Part shown: one piece after another, positions 25,440 to 38,549 of the stretch
How the letters are laid out: every line of letters begins with the position of its first letter
How positions within the stretch are numbered: position 1 is the first letter of the stretch
Assembly (NCBI RefSeq): GCF_023159225.1
Contig: NC_063172.1
Location: 42,599,832 to 42,663,831 of the forward strand
Direction: 5' to 3'
Length of the DNA: 64,000 nucleotides
From: Perognathus longimembris pacificus
Taxonomy: Eukaryota > Chordata > Mammalia > Rodentia > Heteromyidae
Position numbers and translations under genes: made by a program
The notes under the pieces: model-generated
The model's database searches: none
The model's input: the letters and a program-made list of their open reading frames with translations, nothing else
What the model was told of the DNA's origin: nothing

Positions 25440-26065
25440 AGATAAGAGGAAATGAATGGATCAAGAAAATGTGGTATATACACTCTATAGAATTCAATGC
25501 GTCCATCAGAAAGAAAGACATTGCATCATTCATAAGGAAATGGAAAGATTTGGGGAAAATTATAGTAAGCAAAATAAACCAGACCCAAAGAAACATAGGT
25601 TGCATAGTTTCCTTCATTTTTTGTAACTAGAATGTGCTTATGAATCTACAAGTAAGCACACTGGATGCCAAAAGAAAAAATACACTTGGACATGATAAAC
25701 TATAAAGGATTCTAAACATTCACAAAGTGAGACCAAAGGAGCATATAATAAACTCTAAAAGAAATGGAAACAAGAGGGTTTTTTTGTTGTTATTTTGCTT
25801 TTTTTTTTCTTTTTCCTCCTTTGTCACTGTTTCAGTGTCTGTAACTTTTGTGTTGTATGTAAGTTGATCTCTTTGGGGAGGGAAAGAGGGAACACAGAAA
25901 TGGTGGAACAAAAGATAAACAAATGCAGCAATAATACTCACTAGACACTATGTTGAAAATGAACAACTTGTGGCAGGGGCAGGGAGTGGGTGGGAGGGAA
26001 AACAGCAAGGGAAGGGATGACACTATTCAAAAAGAAATGTACTCATTACCTGACTTATGTAGTTG
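25440..26065 (+). mobile_element. Eroded L1 3' end
   Basis: ATGGATCAAGAAAATGTGGT and CCAGACCCAAAGAAACATAG align with the ORF2 end of the element at 14,962. The UTR then follows, heavily diverged, to AAGAAATGTACTCATTACC. The frame is destroyed by indels. Confidence 0.75.
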
Positions 26066-26349
26066 ATGTACCAGTATATCAACTTTATATAACATCAAAT
26101 AACTTTTTATAACATCAAATGTTATTTACAATAACATTTTTTAAGAAGAAGACTGCTGCTAGAAAGAGAAGAACATGAGCAAAGTCTCGTGAAATCAAGG
26201 GAAATGATTAAGATGAATGGATCCTCAGCAAAGCTGAATGTTAGCTAGGAAACACAGGTAGAATTTATACAGCAATGTTAAGCAGTGTTTTCCTCATGCT
26301 ATAGCCAGTGGACAACCATTGAGTCTACCCAGGAGATGCAGAAAGGAGA

Positions 26350-26530
26350 AGACAGAGAGAGACAGAGAGAGAGAGAGCAAAAGAGACAGACAGACAGACA
26401 GACAGAGACAGAGAGACAGAGAAAGAGAGAGGAAGGAAGGAAGGAAGGAAGGAAGGAAGGAAGGAAGGAAGGAAGGAAGGAAGGAAGGAAGGAAGGAAGG
26501 AAGGAAGGAAGGAAGGAAAGAAAGAAAAAC
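26350..26530. repeat. (GA)n-(GACA)n-(GGAA)n compound microsatellite
   Basis: Short GAGA and GACA runs lead into about 22 perfect GGAA units (26,431-26,519) and a few GAAA. Apparent ORFs on both strands are repeat artefacts. Confidence 0.95.
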
Positions 26531-28059
26531 CATGATCAGGTTTACACAGAAAATGCCATGAGAAGAGAGCTTGGTGGAGAACAAGACAAAGCTTAAATAA
26601 AACTGTTGAGAGGGTGTTTAAATATTGGAATGCCTTTCAAACACCCAAGCAGAGTTATTGGTTGAAGAAGCTGCTGTCAGATTCTTCTTCCCACTGAAAA
26701 AATGGACAAACTAATCAGAGCAGCACTGTAAGCCATTGGTCAAAAGACTGCACTTAACCCTGATTCTTCTGAAAGAGAATGGACTTGAAGAAGCATTGTG
26801 TTTGACTTGAATTTCTGCCTGGGAAAATTTTGCAGACGATAGCATAATGGGGGTGGAATTAAGCAGAGCAAGCAGCATCACTAAACTCAGGAGACAGACA
26901 TCCAAGTTTAGAACTGCTGATGAGGCTAAAAATTGTGGGGATTGATGTCATAGACAAAGAAGCTATACAGATGAAGAGTTAAGAATCTGTAAGTGGGTCA
27001 TCTTAACATTTTAGTTAAATTCAAAACCTGGGTGCATGCAGAAGGTGAAACCAGGGAAGATTTGATGAAGAAAAACTGCTAGGTATTTGTGGAATAAAGT
27101 GCATATTCTTGTGGTTGCACACTGTTGAAAGGAATTGAAATTCTCACTATCCAGAATGTGGAGGCCTCACTAGGCACCCCAGGTACTCATCTGACATGGT
27201 TCACAAAGGCTATGTCACAGCTGTGTGAGCTATAGGATAAGGTCTAAGCTAGATCCTTAATGTTTACAAAGTTTCTGAACAGTTTACTGTGAAGTAAATT
27301 GTCCACCAGCATAAAACCCAGCATTTATAAGAGGAATAGCCAACATTATACTTTTAAAAGATTTTACAGTGTCTACTACACAGATGTACTACACCAGATG
27401 TACTACACCACAATATATTAGACTGTTCCCAATTCTATTTATAAAGTTTGATCTGTTGAAATCTCCTAGTAACTTCTCTCAAGACTCAATAGGAAATAAA
27501 AATAATAGAGGAACAGCTTAGATAAGGCAAAAACAAACAGGTAACAAATATGTATGCAGCAATAAACATAAAAAGAGGACATAATGAGTCATTTCAAAAC
27601 ATCCAAGCCACTAGATAAAATGAATAGCACTCCAAAATAATAACTAAAGTTCCAATAATTTAACTACAGTAAGAAACATTTCTGGAAGTCAAAAAGCTTC
27701 ATTTTTTCTAAAAAATAAAAAGGGTTCAATTGAAAGTAAGAATGGTCACTATTGAGAGCTTAATCTGTGTTGTCTAACAACCAAAAAGTATAAATCTCAA
27801 AGGAGAAAAAATTTTAAAGAAGGCCATTATAAGAAAAAACAAAAATGAATGATAACCTGGGATAGTTAATAAATAAATCATTAAGTTACAGAAAAAATAT
27901 GACAAGAAATATTAAGGCAATTACAAAGAAAAAATTTCAGTTTTAAATGTTTAAGAATTTGTAAACTTAAGATTCTTAGACAGATTCATAGATATTTTAA
28001 AAGACACAGGTCAGGGCATCTTTAAAGGAAAATAAAGGTGGATTTCATGCTACAGTAGG

Positions 28060-28605
28060 CTGGAAAATGGTTCTACAAGGACAAAAGCATTTAATCCTTG
28101 GAATTTGTGAATGTTGCCTTATATGGCTGAAGTTTGGAGTTATAATTAAGGAACTAAAGATTGTTCTGAATTATCTGGATAGATTCTGTTATCATAAATC
28201 TCCTTATGAAAAAGAAAGGCAGATAAAAACTATACAAGGCAGAAGAGATGGCAACATGAGCACTAAGTCAGAAAGAATCTTGACAGCTATCTGTGTCTAC
28301 AAACAACATCTGTTCTGTATGTTCCCTTTCATTCATGTATTGAGAAAGGCATCTAAACATATAAAGACAATATATGTAGCACATTTAACTTCTGGATGAG
28401 GTACAAAGTTAAATCTCCCCTGGAGATTCCAGAGTATGTATACCTCTACCAATACCTTGAATTCTGCTTACTAATACTGAATTTGACTTCTTCTGGTCTC
28501 CAACATATAAGATATTGTACATTTCTTTTGTTTATGCTGCCCAGTTTATGGTAATTAGTTACAACAACCACAGAAAACTAACACAGTATAACTACAAAAC
28601 TGTGT
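28060..28605 (+). mobile_element. Ancient LTR (MaLR/ERVL class, family uncertain)
   Basis: In order: CTTGGAATTTGTGAATGTTG, TTGACTTCTTCTGGTCTCCA and TTTATGGTAATTAGTTACAA, ending CAGAAAACTAACACAG. This arrangement recalls a common mammalian LTR family. The 110-codon frame at 28,067-28,399 has no domain and is not taken as a gene. Confidence 0.5.
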
Positions 28606-28654
28606 GTTCTTCCACAGAGCAAAAGCATGTTACTCAGAATTGGCAGTAAGAATG

Positions 28655-28748
28655 CAAAGATAGGATTGAGTACATTGCTCAATGATAGAGAACCTGCCTC
28701 AAGTACAAGGCCCTGTGTTCAAATCCCAATGCCAGTAGAAAAATAAAA
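28655..28748 (+). mobile_element. ID-like SINE
   Basis: ATTGCTCAATGATAGAGAAC and ACAAGGCCCTGTGTTCAAAT are the ID A- and B-box regions, followed by an A-rich tail. Confidence 0.65.
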
Positions 28749-29989
28749 AGAATGAAAGATATAATTTTGTATGAACAAAGCAAGCAGGAAAATAGAGGAT
28801 AGCAAACAAAAGATGACAACAAAATATTGAAATGATATAAAACATTTAAAAGATTTAGAATGTAATCAAGACATAATGAGCATATAGTTTAGCAATCAGA
28901 ATATTCTAAATACTGATAATGAAACCAAAATATGGAGCTAAAGCAATACTGAGAGGCAGACAGAAAGGAAAGGGAAGACCAGTGTAAATAAGACACATCA
29001 TTCACTACAATAACAAAACCAATAGATATCTTAAATCAATATAACAAAAGCCAGCAGGAGAAGCAAAGTCTTTAAAATATGAATTGAAATTACAGAAGAT
29101 GGAGCTAAAGAAGTATATGCATTCCTGGGGTGTAGAGGAGTAGGAAACTGCTGGAGTTTTTTCATAAGATTTAAAATATTTACTTTTAAACTATATACAC
29201 ATATTAAACTGATCGAAATTCAAACCTAAGAATGTAACCTTCACAAATACTAAGAATCTACTATATTCTACTTTGCTTTAAAAGAAAAAAGCAATCTCCA
29301 TTAGGTTCCTGAAAGGAAATAAGCCTATGAGGCATAGTTCATACTGTCAACCTTTGGAGAGAGGAGCAAGACCATGAAGCTGCTTTGATACAAGTCCTTG
29401 AGAAGGCAGAGGGGAAAGTATAGAAAGTATACCAAAGGTCTGAGATCAGTTCACAAAGTGTGAAGATGGGGATCCAGACCACTCAGCCGTGGTTTAGGAA
29501 AGGCCATGCACAATGGAGCTGCCCAAGTTAATCTATCACCAAAGACAAAACACTTTATCATTGAGTGTTTTCTGTTCTGCAGCCAGTAGTGACCAAATGG
29601 AGCCTGGTCCTGTCGTGGACATGTGTCCACTAAATGGGTTTCATTTTTGTTTGTTTGCTTAAGTGCCCAGTGTTAAAGGAGTATTGATTTACTTGAACTA
29701 GGCAAGTAGACTAGAGTGAAGTGGAATAAGTGATAGCTAATCAATAAAGTCATCCTTCAGTGGCTACTCTACAACACTCCAAAGTAACTCTATGTATTTG
29801 CTGTGCACAAAGTCTCACTTGAGAGTTTGCTTCTTCCCTGATATCCTCCCAGATTTCTTAGAGCAATGGTTCTTATCAATCTTCTAATCAAAGTCATTCA
29901 AATCCAATCCTTAGACCTGATAAAAATAGAAAATCAACCACTGGCTTTATTATCAAATCATTTCCTTTTAAGTGCAACACATATCGCAC

Positions 29990-30028
29990 ACGCACACACA
30001 CGCACACTCACACACACACACACACACC
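29990..30028. repeat. (CA)n microsatellite
   Basis: CA run with a few G and T interruptions. Confidence 0.9.
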
Positions 30029-30109
30029 ACAAATCAAATGAAACAAATACTGTATTTGAAGGACATTTTCTGCATATCACTTATGAAGTTCAGTTCAAAG
30101 AACCCAGAA

Positions 30110-31433
30110 GGACTGCATCAAACTGCAGAGCTTCTGCACGGCAAAGGACATAGCTCGCAAGATAAACAGAAAGCCCACAGACTGGGAGAAGATCTTTACC
30201 GGACATTCAATGGACAAAGTCCTCATATCTAAATTATATGCAGAACTAAAAAAATTACATTCCTCCAAAACAAAACCGCAAAGAACCAATAGCCCCCTCA
30301 TCAAGTGGACTAAAGACTTACAAAGAGACTTCTCTGATGAGGAAATGAGAATGGCCAAGAGACATATGAAAAAGTGCTCTACATCACTGGCCATAAATGA
30401 AATGCAAATCAAAACAACATTGAGATTCCATCTCACCCCAGTAAGAATGTCATATATCAAGAAAACTAACAATAACAAATGTTGGAGGGGATGTGGCCAA
30501 AAGGGAACCCTACTTCCTTGTTGGTGGTAATGTAAACTGGTTCAGCCACTCTGGCAAGCAGTATGAAGATTCCTCAGAAGGCTAAATATAGAACTCCCCT
30601 CATGACCCAGCAGCCCCACTTTTGGGTATCCACAAACAAAATCACAGTAAAGCCACCAGCACAACAATGTTCATCACAGCGCAATTTGTCATAGCTAGAA
30701 TCTGGAACCAACCCAGATGCCCCTCAGTAGACGAATGGATCAGGAAAATGTGGTACATATACACAATGGAATTTTATGCCTCTATCAGAAAGAATGACAT
30801 TGCCCCATTGGTAAGGAAATTGAAGGACTTGAAAAATTTATACTAAGTGAAGTGAGCCAGACCCAAAGAAACATGGACTCTATGGTTTCCCTCCTAGGGA
30901 ATAATTAGCACAGGTTTAGGCTAGTCACAGCAGAGAATCACAAGAGCCCCATAGCTATACCCTTATGAACACAAAAGATGATGCTAAGTGAAATGAACTC
31001 GATGTTATGGAAACGATTGTTATATCACAGTTGTATCTGCTTTCCACTTCCCATGTGTATCTGTAGCTTCTATTATTGATGATGTTCTTGTATCACCTTC
31101 CTGTGGTTGTACCTACACTGTCTCTGTAATCTTATCTGAGTATATTGGAAACCGTATATACTGGTATTAGAACTAGAAAATTGAAAGGGAATACCAAAAT
31201 TGAGAGACACAGGGTAAAAAAGACAAAAAAAATACCAAAGCAATACTTGCAAAACTTTTGGTGTAAGTGAACTGAACACCTCAGGGGGGGAAAGGGAAAG
31301 GGAGAGGGGGGGTATGAGGGATGAGGTAACAAACAGTATAAGAAATGTATCCAATGCCTAACATATGAAACTGTAACCTCTCTGTACATCAGTTTGATAA
31401 TAAAAATTTGAAAAAAAAATCAGAGAACCTAGA
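30110..31433 (+). mobile_element. 5'-truncated L1: ORF2 C-terminal third and 3' UTR
   Basis: About 1.3 kb. The coding part runs from an L1 ORF2p segment ([13 protein letters not shown]) through [18 protein letters not shown] and [16 protein letters not shown]. It then reaches the Cys-rich region [16 protein letters not shown], and finally WNQPRCPSVDEWIRKMWYIY and VSQTQRNMDS. It is dead: a stop follows the CWW (30,528), and further stops and frameshifts are present. The position that is His in the usual C-X3-C-X7-H-X4-C motif is Pro here. The 3' UTR runs to TTTGATAATAAAAA-TTTG-A(n). Near-matching TCAAAGAACCCAGAA / TCAGAGAACCTAGAA flanks suggest the target duplication. Confidence 0.9.
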
Positions 31434-31591
31434 ATGTATGTAGCATGGATAATTAAAAGAAAAGACAAAAACTATCTATAATAATACCTAACTCAATTAT
31501 AATGGAAAATACAACTGTTTACTATGCATTCAGTACTTCCACTTTCAACCTGTATTATCACCTGTACTTTATCTATATTAAATGATTTTAT

Positions 31592-31858
31592 TCTTTTCTT
31601 TTCTTTTCTTTTTTGGTCCATCATGGGGCTTGGACTCAGAGGCCTGGGTGCTGTTCATGTTCATGAGCTCTTTTGCTCAAGGCTAGCACTCTACCACTTT
31701 GAGCAAGAGCTCCACTTCTGGCTTTCTGGTTGTTAATTGGAGTCTCACAGGAACTTTCCTGCCCAGGCTGGTATCAAACCACAATCCTCTGATCTCCACC
31801 TTCTGAGTAGCTAGGATTATAGGCAAGAGCCACCAGCGCCCAGCTATAGCATTTTATT
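31592..31858 (-). mobile_element. Geo SINE
   Basis: Full antisense Geo from a CTTTT tail to GAGCCACCAGCGCCCAGC. ATTTTATTCTT on both sides is the target duplication. Confidence 0.85.
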
Positions 31859-31884
31859 CTTGAAGTTTTATGAGATAATGATTT

Positions 31885-32030
31885 TCCTTAATTAATTTAA
31901 AGCCCATAGAATTGAGGTTTAGGAAAATTCAAAAACTTTCCAAGGGTTGTCCATCTAGTCACTAACCAAAAGGGGTTTGAATTCAGATAATAAGAGGCTG
32001 TGTTCTTAACCATATAATGTTGTATCAAAC
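31885..32030 (-). mobile_element. MIR relic
   Basis: Antisense MIR: GAATTGAGGTTTAGGAAAAT, CTTTCCAAGGGTTGTCC and GTGTTCTTAACCATATAATG in order. Confidence 0.6.
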
Positions 32031-33339
32031 AATTGAAAAGTCCTTAAAGTTAATGAACAGACTGGGCATGTGATTATGATATTACCATTTGTTCACAAAT
32101 AATAATATGAAATGAAATGGAAACTGTTCATGGGCGTGGATAATTTCTATATCCAGCTACCTTGAAAATTTTCAAGGATTAGTGACATTCAGTGTGATGT
32201 CATTACATAGGGAAAATGGTTGTTCCAATTACCTGGTATTGCAGCATCTCTTCTATAAAAACAAATTAACATGAAGACCATAGACCTTTATCCAGCTTTC
32301 CACTGTGATAATTCAGTTCTGACTGCAAGGCATGGATGTTTGGGTTGAAAAATACAACTAAAAGTTATAGCTCCATGGCATAAGAGAAATGATTGTTTTT
32401 CTGATTTGTTGTGTACTAGAATATTAAATGAGAAAAAAAGTTAAAATGGACCTGAAATTACATGCTCAGAGAAGATGGAGCAATGTTTATGATTCGGGAA
32501 GATAGGAAGACTAGTAAACAATGACAAGTAAGTCTACTTTTGCTATATTGAGACTGTCAGCAAAGACATCTGTTAGCTTAGCAGCTCTGTGTCCTGCCAG
32601 TCATGTATTTATCGACTGCTTCTCAAGAAGATGCTCAGTGGTAAACATTCTATGAAGGCAAATACATTATATGAATGCCATCAAACATGTTGGAGAGATT
32701 TCTAACTCCTGCTCATCCTGTGTGAGTAAATCTAAACAGCTCATTCACATCTGGAGAAACATCCAGATCTGAAACTCCAGTCATTTTAAATCTTTCAAAA
32801 GTGAGACATTCAATAAAAAATATCCCCAAATAAAATATTCTTCCTACTAGCTTGACACATCAACAGCACTATGTTTTGCACAAACATCTGATGCTAGCCA
32901 GGATTTTCACGTAGTGATTTCAAGAAGCTTTAGAGAAATTCTTTACTTCATTTATTTGAGAACAATCATTGCTTTCCCACTTGTAAGCTTCATAGCCCAC
33001 TTACTTGGTCCTACATCGTGGGGAATGCCATTAAACCAGTCTACTTTTCTTTCATATGATACTTTCCTTGTGACAGAGGATTTAATATGTATGTGTAGGG
33101 AAATAATCAGTTAGATTTTATTTATATATGAGTAATTTTAATAAATAATGTCTATATTTCTCCAATATTAGTCAAGTTATGTTTATTAGCATTTATATAT
33201 TAATATAGACTTTACATTATGCAACAAAGTATAGGTTCTTACCAATGGCCAGAATTCTGGGATGTATAAGAAGTCTTGGTAAGTAGAAATAGGGAGATAA
33301 ATAAATGTCCAAGGAATTGGGCAATTGAAGTAAGCTTTC

Positions 33340-33545
33340 TAACACTGTATTAGAATACCTAAGAATATCAATTTAAAAAGAAGAAAAGTTTATTTGGATT
33401 TTTTTTTTAATTCAAAAATTTCAACCTTTGGAAGGTTGGGTTCATTGTTTGGGAACTGTGGTCAAGCAGAACATAATGGTTAGGAGTATATGATGGAGAA
33501 AAACAAATGTCACTTTATGACACCAAGAAGCAAAGTTTATAAACA
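33340..33545 (-). mobile_element. MaLR-type LTR fragment, antisense
   Basis: AAAAGAAGAAAAGTTTATTT followed by GGTTGGGTTCATTG and CAGAACATAATGGTTAGG, the usual antisense MaLR order. Confidence 0.5.
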
Positions 33546-33634
33546 AAGTTGAAGTTGAAAACTGTTTCTCCTACTATGACATTATTCCTACACATCAAGA
33601 ATTTTTTTATTTTGTAGTAAACATTGTAAAATCT

Positions 33635-33778
33635 ACTTTTTTAATTGCACATATTTATTGTACACTGTGACAATTCAATATATATGCAATGTGTAGTAAT
33701 TAGGTCAAAATAATATTTCCATCTCTATGTGTTTATAATTGTGTTGTATTGGGAGTATTAGGAACCTTTGGTTTCTTT
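33635..33778 (-). mobile_element. Ancient L1M 3' UTR
   Basis: TTAATTGCACATATTTATTG and TATGCAATGTGTAGTAATTA match old L1 3' ends read backwards. The host copy seems to resume at about 34,410 (AAATCTACTTTT) after a younger insertion. Confidence 0.5.
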
Positions 33779-34410
33779 TGATCTTTTTTAAAAAAAAAAC
33801 ATTTTTCTTTATTGTCAAAGTGTGGTACAGAGGGGTTATAGATTCATATGTAAGGCAGTGAGTACATTTCTTGTTCAACTTGTTACCTCCTCCCTCATTT
33901 CCCCAGCATCTCACTTTTCCTCTCCCCCAAGAGTTGTGCAGTTGATTTACACTAAATGGTTTTGCAAGTATTGCTCTTGGAATGGTTTGTCTTCTTGTCC
34001 TTTGTCTCTCAATTTTGACATTTCGTTTCCCTCCCCCAGTTCCAATACTCCAGGGTATTCGGATGAGATACAGTGGTAGCAGGGGTACAACCACAGAGAG
34101 GGACTACAAGAGAAACAAAACTAAACAAAACAATCAAACAAGCAAACAGACAAGAAAAAAATTAAAAATACAAAAGGTACAGTTTCACATGGCATATTGA
34201 TAATAATCACAACAGTGGTATAACTCTTGTTTCCATACCGCGGAGTTCATTTCACTTGGCATCATCCTATGTGATCATATGGGTGTAGCTATTGGGGTAT
34301 TTTGATCCTCTACCATGTCTAGCCTAATAATGTACTAGCTATTCCTTATGAGGGACATCATAGGATCTGGAAAAAAATCATACTAAGTGAAGTGACCCAG
34401 ACCCAAAGAG
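33779..34410 (-). mobile_element. L1 3' end with inverted 5' piece (twin priming)
   Basis: 33,795-34,355 is the young L1 3' UTR in antisense, from TTTATTGTCAAAGTG to TATTCCTTATGAGGGA. The next 45 bases (34,364-34,408) are the neighbouring end of ORF2 in the sense direction (CATACTAAGTGAAGTGACCC, then CAGACCCAAAGAGAAA). The two parts are adjacent in an intact element but face each other here. Confidence 0.8.
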
Positions 34411-34665
34411 AAATCTACTTTTTTTGTTGGTTGTAGGACTTGAACTCTGGGCCTGGGTGCTGTTCCTGAGCTCTCCAGCTGAAGTCGAGCACTCTACCAC
34501 TTGAGCCACAGTGCCACTTTCAATTTTCTGGTGTTTAATTGGAGATAAGAGTCTCACAAACTTTCCTGCTTAGGCTGGTTTTGAACCACGATCCTCAGAT
34601 CTCAGCCTCCTGAATAGCTAGGAATACAGGCATGAGCTACCAGTACCCAGCTTGTAAAATTTACC
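34411..34665 (-). mobile_element. Geo SINE
   Basis: Antisense Geo: CTCTACCACTTGAGCCACAG, TTTAATTGGAGATAAGAGTC, and an end at GAGCTACCAGTACCCAGC. Imperfect AAATCTACTTTT / AAATTTACCTTT flanks. Confidence 0.8.
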
Positions 34666-35937
34666 TTTAAAAGTGTAATTTTTGTTATTCATCTTTTATA
34701 AATATTGAATTTTGAGCTTTCAAGTGGATAATTTGTTGGTAGGTACCTCTATTCATTTGAATTTGATGGAAACAATATATATGCTTGTAGGCAAATAGAA
34801 TAATATGACTAGATTACACATGCAAGAGATATTATCTAGAGAAATGTCTATGAAGAATGAGCAGAAATCAGAGAGACTGAAAGAGATCACCATGCAACAC
34901 AGATCTGAGGCTTAGATTTCAATGTCATTCCAAAAGAGATCTGGCAAAACCAATAAAGAACCTCCAGCCAAAGTGACTCATTAGAGAAATCTCCAAGAAT
35001 GGCCAGCACCAGTCTTGTCACAGTACTAGTTAGTGCTGTCACTAACTGGAAGCAGCTCACATGTCACATGGCTGCAAAGTGCTTGCAGAGATTGATCCAA
35101 AGGGACAAAAATTGAGGTCAGTCAGTTAACTGTACTCCTTACTGAAAGAGATGGAAGTAGTGCATTCTCGTAGCTGCTACAGAAAAAAATCTAAACATGT
35201 TACCTAGCTCCTTCTCTTTCTCTTCGAAGAGAAACTCACCTCAAATGATGCTGTTTTGAGCCGCACCAGATGAGCACACAAGATATAGCCTGTAATGGGG
35301 TAAGGAGATCATGGGAGTCAAGGTCATTTTAATGGAAATGAGAATTCAAATTTGGACACATAACATGCAAAAGAAACAACTGTGGCTTCGAGTTTTCATC
35401 TTGAACACATGTAAAAAATTTTATTCAGCTATCTAGAAGTTGTTCATTGCTAATTATGCATTTTATTCCTCTTTTGCCCTATCTTGAGAGGCTTTATGCC
35501 TTGAACTTTCTTGCACTTTGCTCCCATGATAGTGACCACAGCTTATAGTGGCTTTCTTCGTGGGCAGTGCCATATATACTAGGAATAAAGCAGATGCCAG
35601 CCATGAGGAATGTGGGGTTATGAATGTTATGAAATGATTGGCTAAAATAGGCTCAGGATGAAGATTCTGTGTCTTGACTTTGGTTCACACAGGCTGTTTC
35701 CTAATCAAATGTGGAAAGGCATAGATTCAAGTGTAGTAAACAGACTTTCATACATTAAAGAAACACCGATATTTGCTACTACAACATTAAGAGTATCTAC
35801 TACAGCATATACTGCCTTGAATTTTATATATGTTACAATGTACTCATAAGACTCATTCTGTAGTATCAATTCCAGGCATAGGCAAACAATGCAAAGGAGA
35901 AATACAAATCTATGAGGCTGAGGCTTCTCTTGTTTTT

Positions 35938-36030
35938 ATTCATTTTTCTCACTTGAACTCAAGGCCTTATGCCCTGACTTAACTTTTTCACTCAAGGCTG
36001 GTATTCTACCACTTAACTCTTACCCCAGGA
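35938..36030 (-). mobile_element. Geo SINE fragment
   Basis: ACTTGAACTCAAGGCCTTAT and CTCAAGGCTGGTATTCTACC, the antisense Geo 3' part. Confidence 0.6.
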
Positions 36031-37544
36031 GGCTCTAAGAAATGGGGAAAAGTCTCTTTAAATAAGATGTGCTTTCTTGAACTTTATAATACCACTAAGA
36101 ATTTCTAAACTTTTCAAAAGAGCAACCATATCTCAAATTCTGCAATTAGAGAAAGTAGACCAATCTCAAGTAATCCATGAGTGCTTTAACCTCTTGTTGG
36201 TTTCATCCATGTAAGTCTGTGAGTGCTGAACAACTGGCATAAACCATCTAGCATTATAGGGAGGCTAAATAAACCATCCCTATTTTGTCAATGTGAACTC
36301 CTTCATTGGACACCTTTGATTTCATGCTGTGATCTTTGGAAATGATATTTGTTTAGCCTTGATCCTGCGCTCTGAATTCCTGTTACTGCATTCTATATAA
36401 CTATTCTAGGCACTAGAGGCTGACTGACTTCCAAATGTGTTGGGTATGGGATAACAGCTACTGTCATCTGATGTATCTTATTTATCATTTGGACTCTGAA
36501 AGGCTACCCTGGGCCTTTTATAGAAATATAACCATGTCATTCTTTTATCATTATTCTATCAAGAAGACAGAATGAGAATTTAACAGAAAGGATATTTCCT
36601 ATTGTCAATCATCCTAAGAAAAGCAATAGAGAAGGAGAGAGGGGAAAGGAGTGAAGATGATATTGTTAAGAATTATCTGATATAAAGCCCTTTCCTTTTA
36701 TCTATGCTGTTTCAGTAATGCCTACACAAGAATTATAATCTCAGCTTTAATGTGATCATTAAGAAAGGCTCAGTGCATTCATTTTATGGAAAAAGGAAAG
36801 ATACAAACGGAAGGAGTTTATTTTCTTAAAGCCCAGAGAAGTTACAAGTAAGAGTTAGGAGGGAATAGATAGAGTGGCAAGAGTGGGAAAACATAATAAT
36901 GCCAGGTGGAGTGGCTGGCTCAGAAAGTCCAGTGGTCAGGAAGGCAAATGCATGGAGATTACATGTGAGAAAACCTGAATAGAAGACAGTGAGAGTTTGT
37001 GCCTGAATAGATTAAGAAGCAATATTCAGGAGGTAGCTACAAACAGCTTAAAATCCATTTTGATGGTACTCATTTCCTGACAATTAAGTTGATGGGAGGT
37101 TTATCAAAACAATTTGTGAATAAAGATGATGTTTGCTTTGATTTGATAACAGATTTAGTAACTTGAGGCTCCATTTTACATAGGGTAACCATCTGCCCTT
37201 TGTCCAAGTCTGTCTCAATTTATGTCTATTTTTCCAATGTAATTATGGAGATAAAACATTCATTTTCACTACCAAATATCCCAGACTGAATGATAGAGAA
37301 TGTAATCATGCTATCTAAGTACTGCAAACAACACAGAAAAGAAACACACAAATTCAGATGGAGAGATGCCAATGAATGATGAAGATTGGGTTTAAAATGT
37401 GTTTTGAAAAAAAAATAGAACAAAATTACTGACTTTATGAGAAAAAAACAGTATGTAAAAATACATTCAATGAGACATGGTTTTTGCTGATATATACTGA
37501 ATTTTACCCTGTGTCATATACAAATGTTGAAATTTTCATGTGGG

Positions 37545-37690
37545 TTAACACTTTGCACTTCCTTAAATATCACTACAAGGTAGATACTACTACTAGTCAA
37601 TTGGGAAAATTTAATTAATCACTTAAGCTTATCACAGAGTAAGGAGGTTACATAGCAAAGATTAAACATGGGCAGTCTTTCTCCACCACA
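37545..37690 (-). mobile_element. MIR relic
   Basis: ATCACTACAAGGTAGATACT and AAGGAGGTTACATAGCAAAG resemble the antisense MIR core in order. Confidence 0.5.
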
Positions 37691-38337
37691 ATTCCCTTCC
37701 TGTCAGGGAATAATGAGCTGAGTTATTCTTCTAAACTTTTAAAAAAGTGAATAATGGATGGTGAAATTGGCAAGATGGATGAAAGGGTCAATACTTCCTT
37801 GATACAGCAATTGTACTTCGTTCTTTAGCATACAGCTAAGGAAAGGGTTGAGGAATTGATTTTCGCAGGGCTCTTTAGAAAAGATTTATGTTTTGAGAAG
37901 TGCATACAAAAGGAAAAGAAAGAGCCTTGTAAAGTTGCTTTAATCACTCAGGTTTATCATCTCCAATTCATTTTGTTTCACCTGCTATGCACAGTTTATA
38001 AACATACCTGTCGGCTTTAGAGAATTATTGCAGCTATGATATGGAAACTAAGATTAACAATCAGAATCGGGAATGAGAGTAACCAGGAAGCATGGTGTGT
38101 ATGTGTATTGGTACTCACCAATGCTTTTTGTTTATAGACATGTATCTCAAACAAAGCCTGGAAGCAGAAAAAAGAAAAGCCTATAAGAAAGGACTGAGTT
38201 AAGATGAAAGGGAAAGGAACAGTAGGGTGAATTAGGTCAGAATGAGGTCAGGAAGCGTGAGGTTTGCTGCTTGATGGGGGAACAAATCCAATGAATAGAA
38301 TCTGAGGCTTTGGTTCAAAAAAAAAAAAGAATTTCTT

Positions 38338-38549
38338 TGATGCCTGTGGATTATGCCTGCAATCCTAGTTGTTCAGGAGGCTGAGATCTGAGAATAAAGG
38401 GTCAAACTCAGTCTGTGCAGGAAAGTCAGTGAAATTCTTATCTCCAACTAACCAACAAAAAGCCAGAAGTGGAGCTGTGGGAAGTGGTAGAGCACAAGCC
38501 TTGAACAAAAAAAAAACTCAGGGACAGCCCCCAAGACCTGAGTTCAAGC

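Larger units (their letters stand above)
20381..30109. other. Intergenic DNA, no gene
   Basis: Nothing was recognised in 20,400-22,230 (including a 112-codon chance frame at 20,929-21,267), 22,300-22,990, 23,110-24,000, 24,800-25,430, 26,540-28,055 and 28,750-29,980. Some of these may be transposons too old to identify by eye. 27,380-27,410 has a small duplication of CAGATGTACTACAC. Confidence 0.6.
31434..38337. other. Intergenic DNA, no gene
   Basis: Nothing was recognised in 32,030-33,340, 34,670-35,935, 36,030-37,545 and 37,690-38,335. Confidence 0.6.

Noticed and set aside
26285..26596. ORFs with Arg/Glu/Lys or Phe/Leu/Pro/Ser repeats
   Set aside because: Translations of the GGAA/GACA microsatellite.
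28067..28399. 110-codon + strand ORF
   Set aside because: Falls inside what looks like an ancient LTR; no domain, no splice or promoter context.
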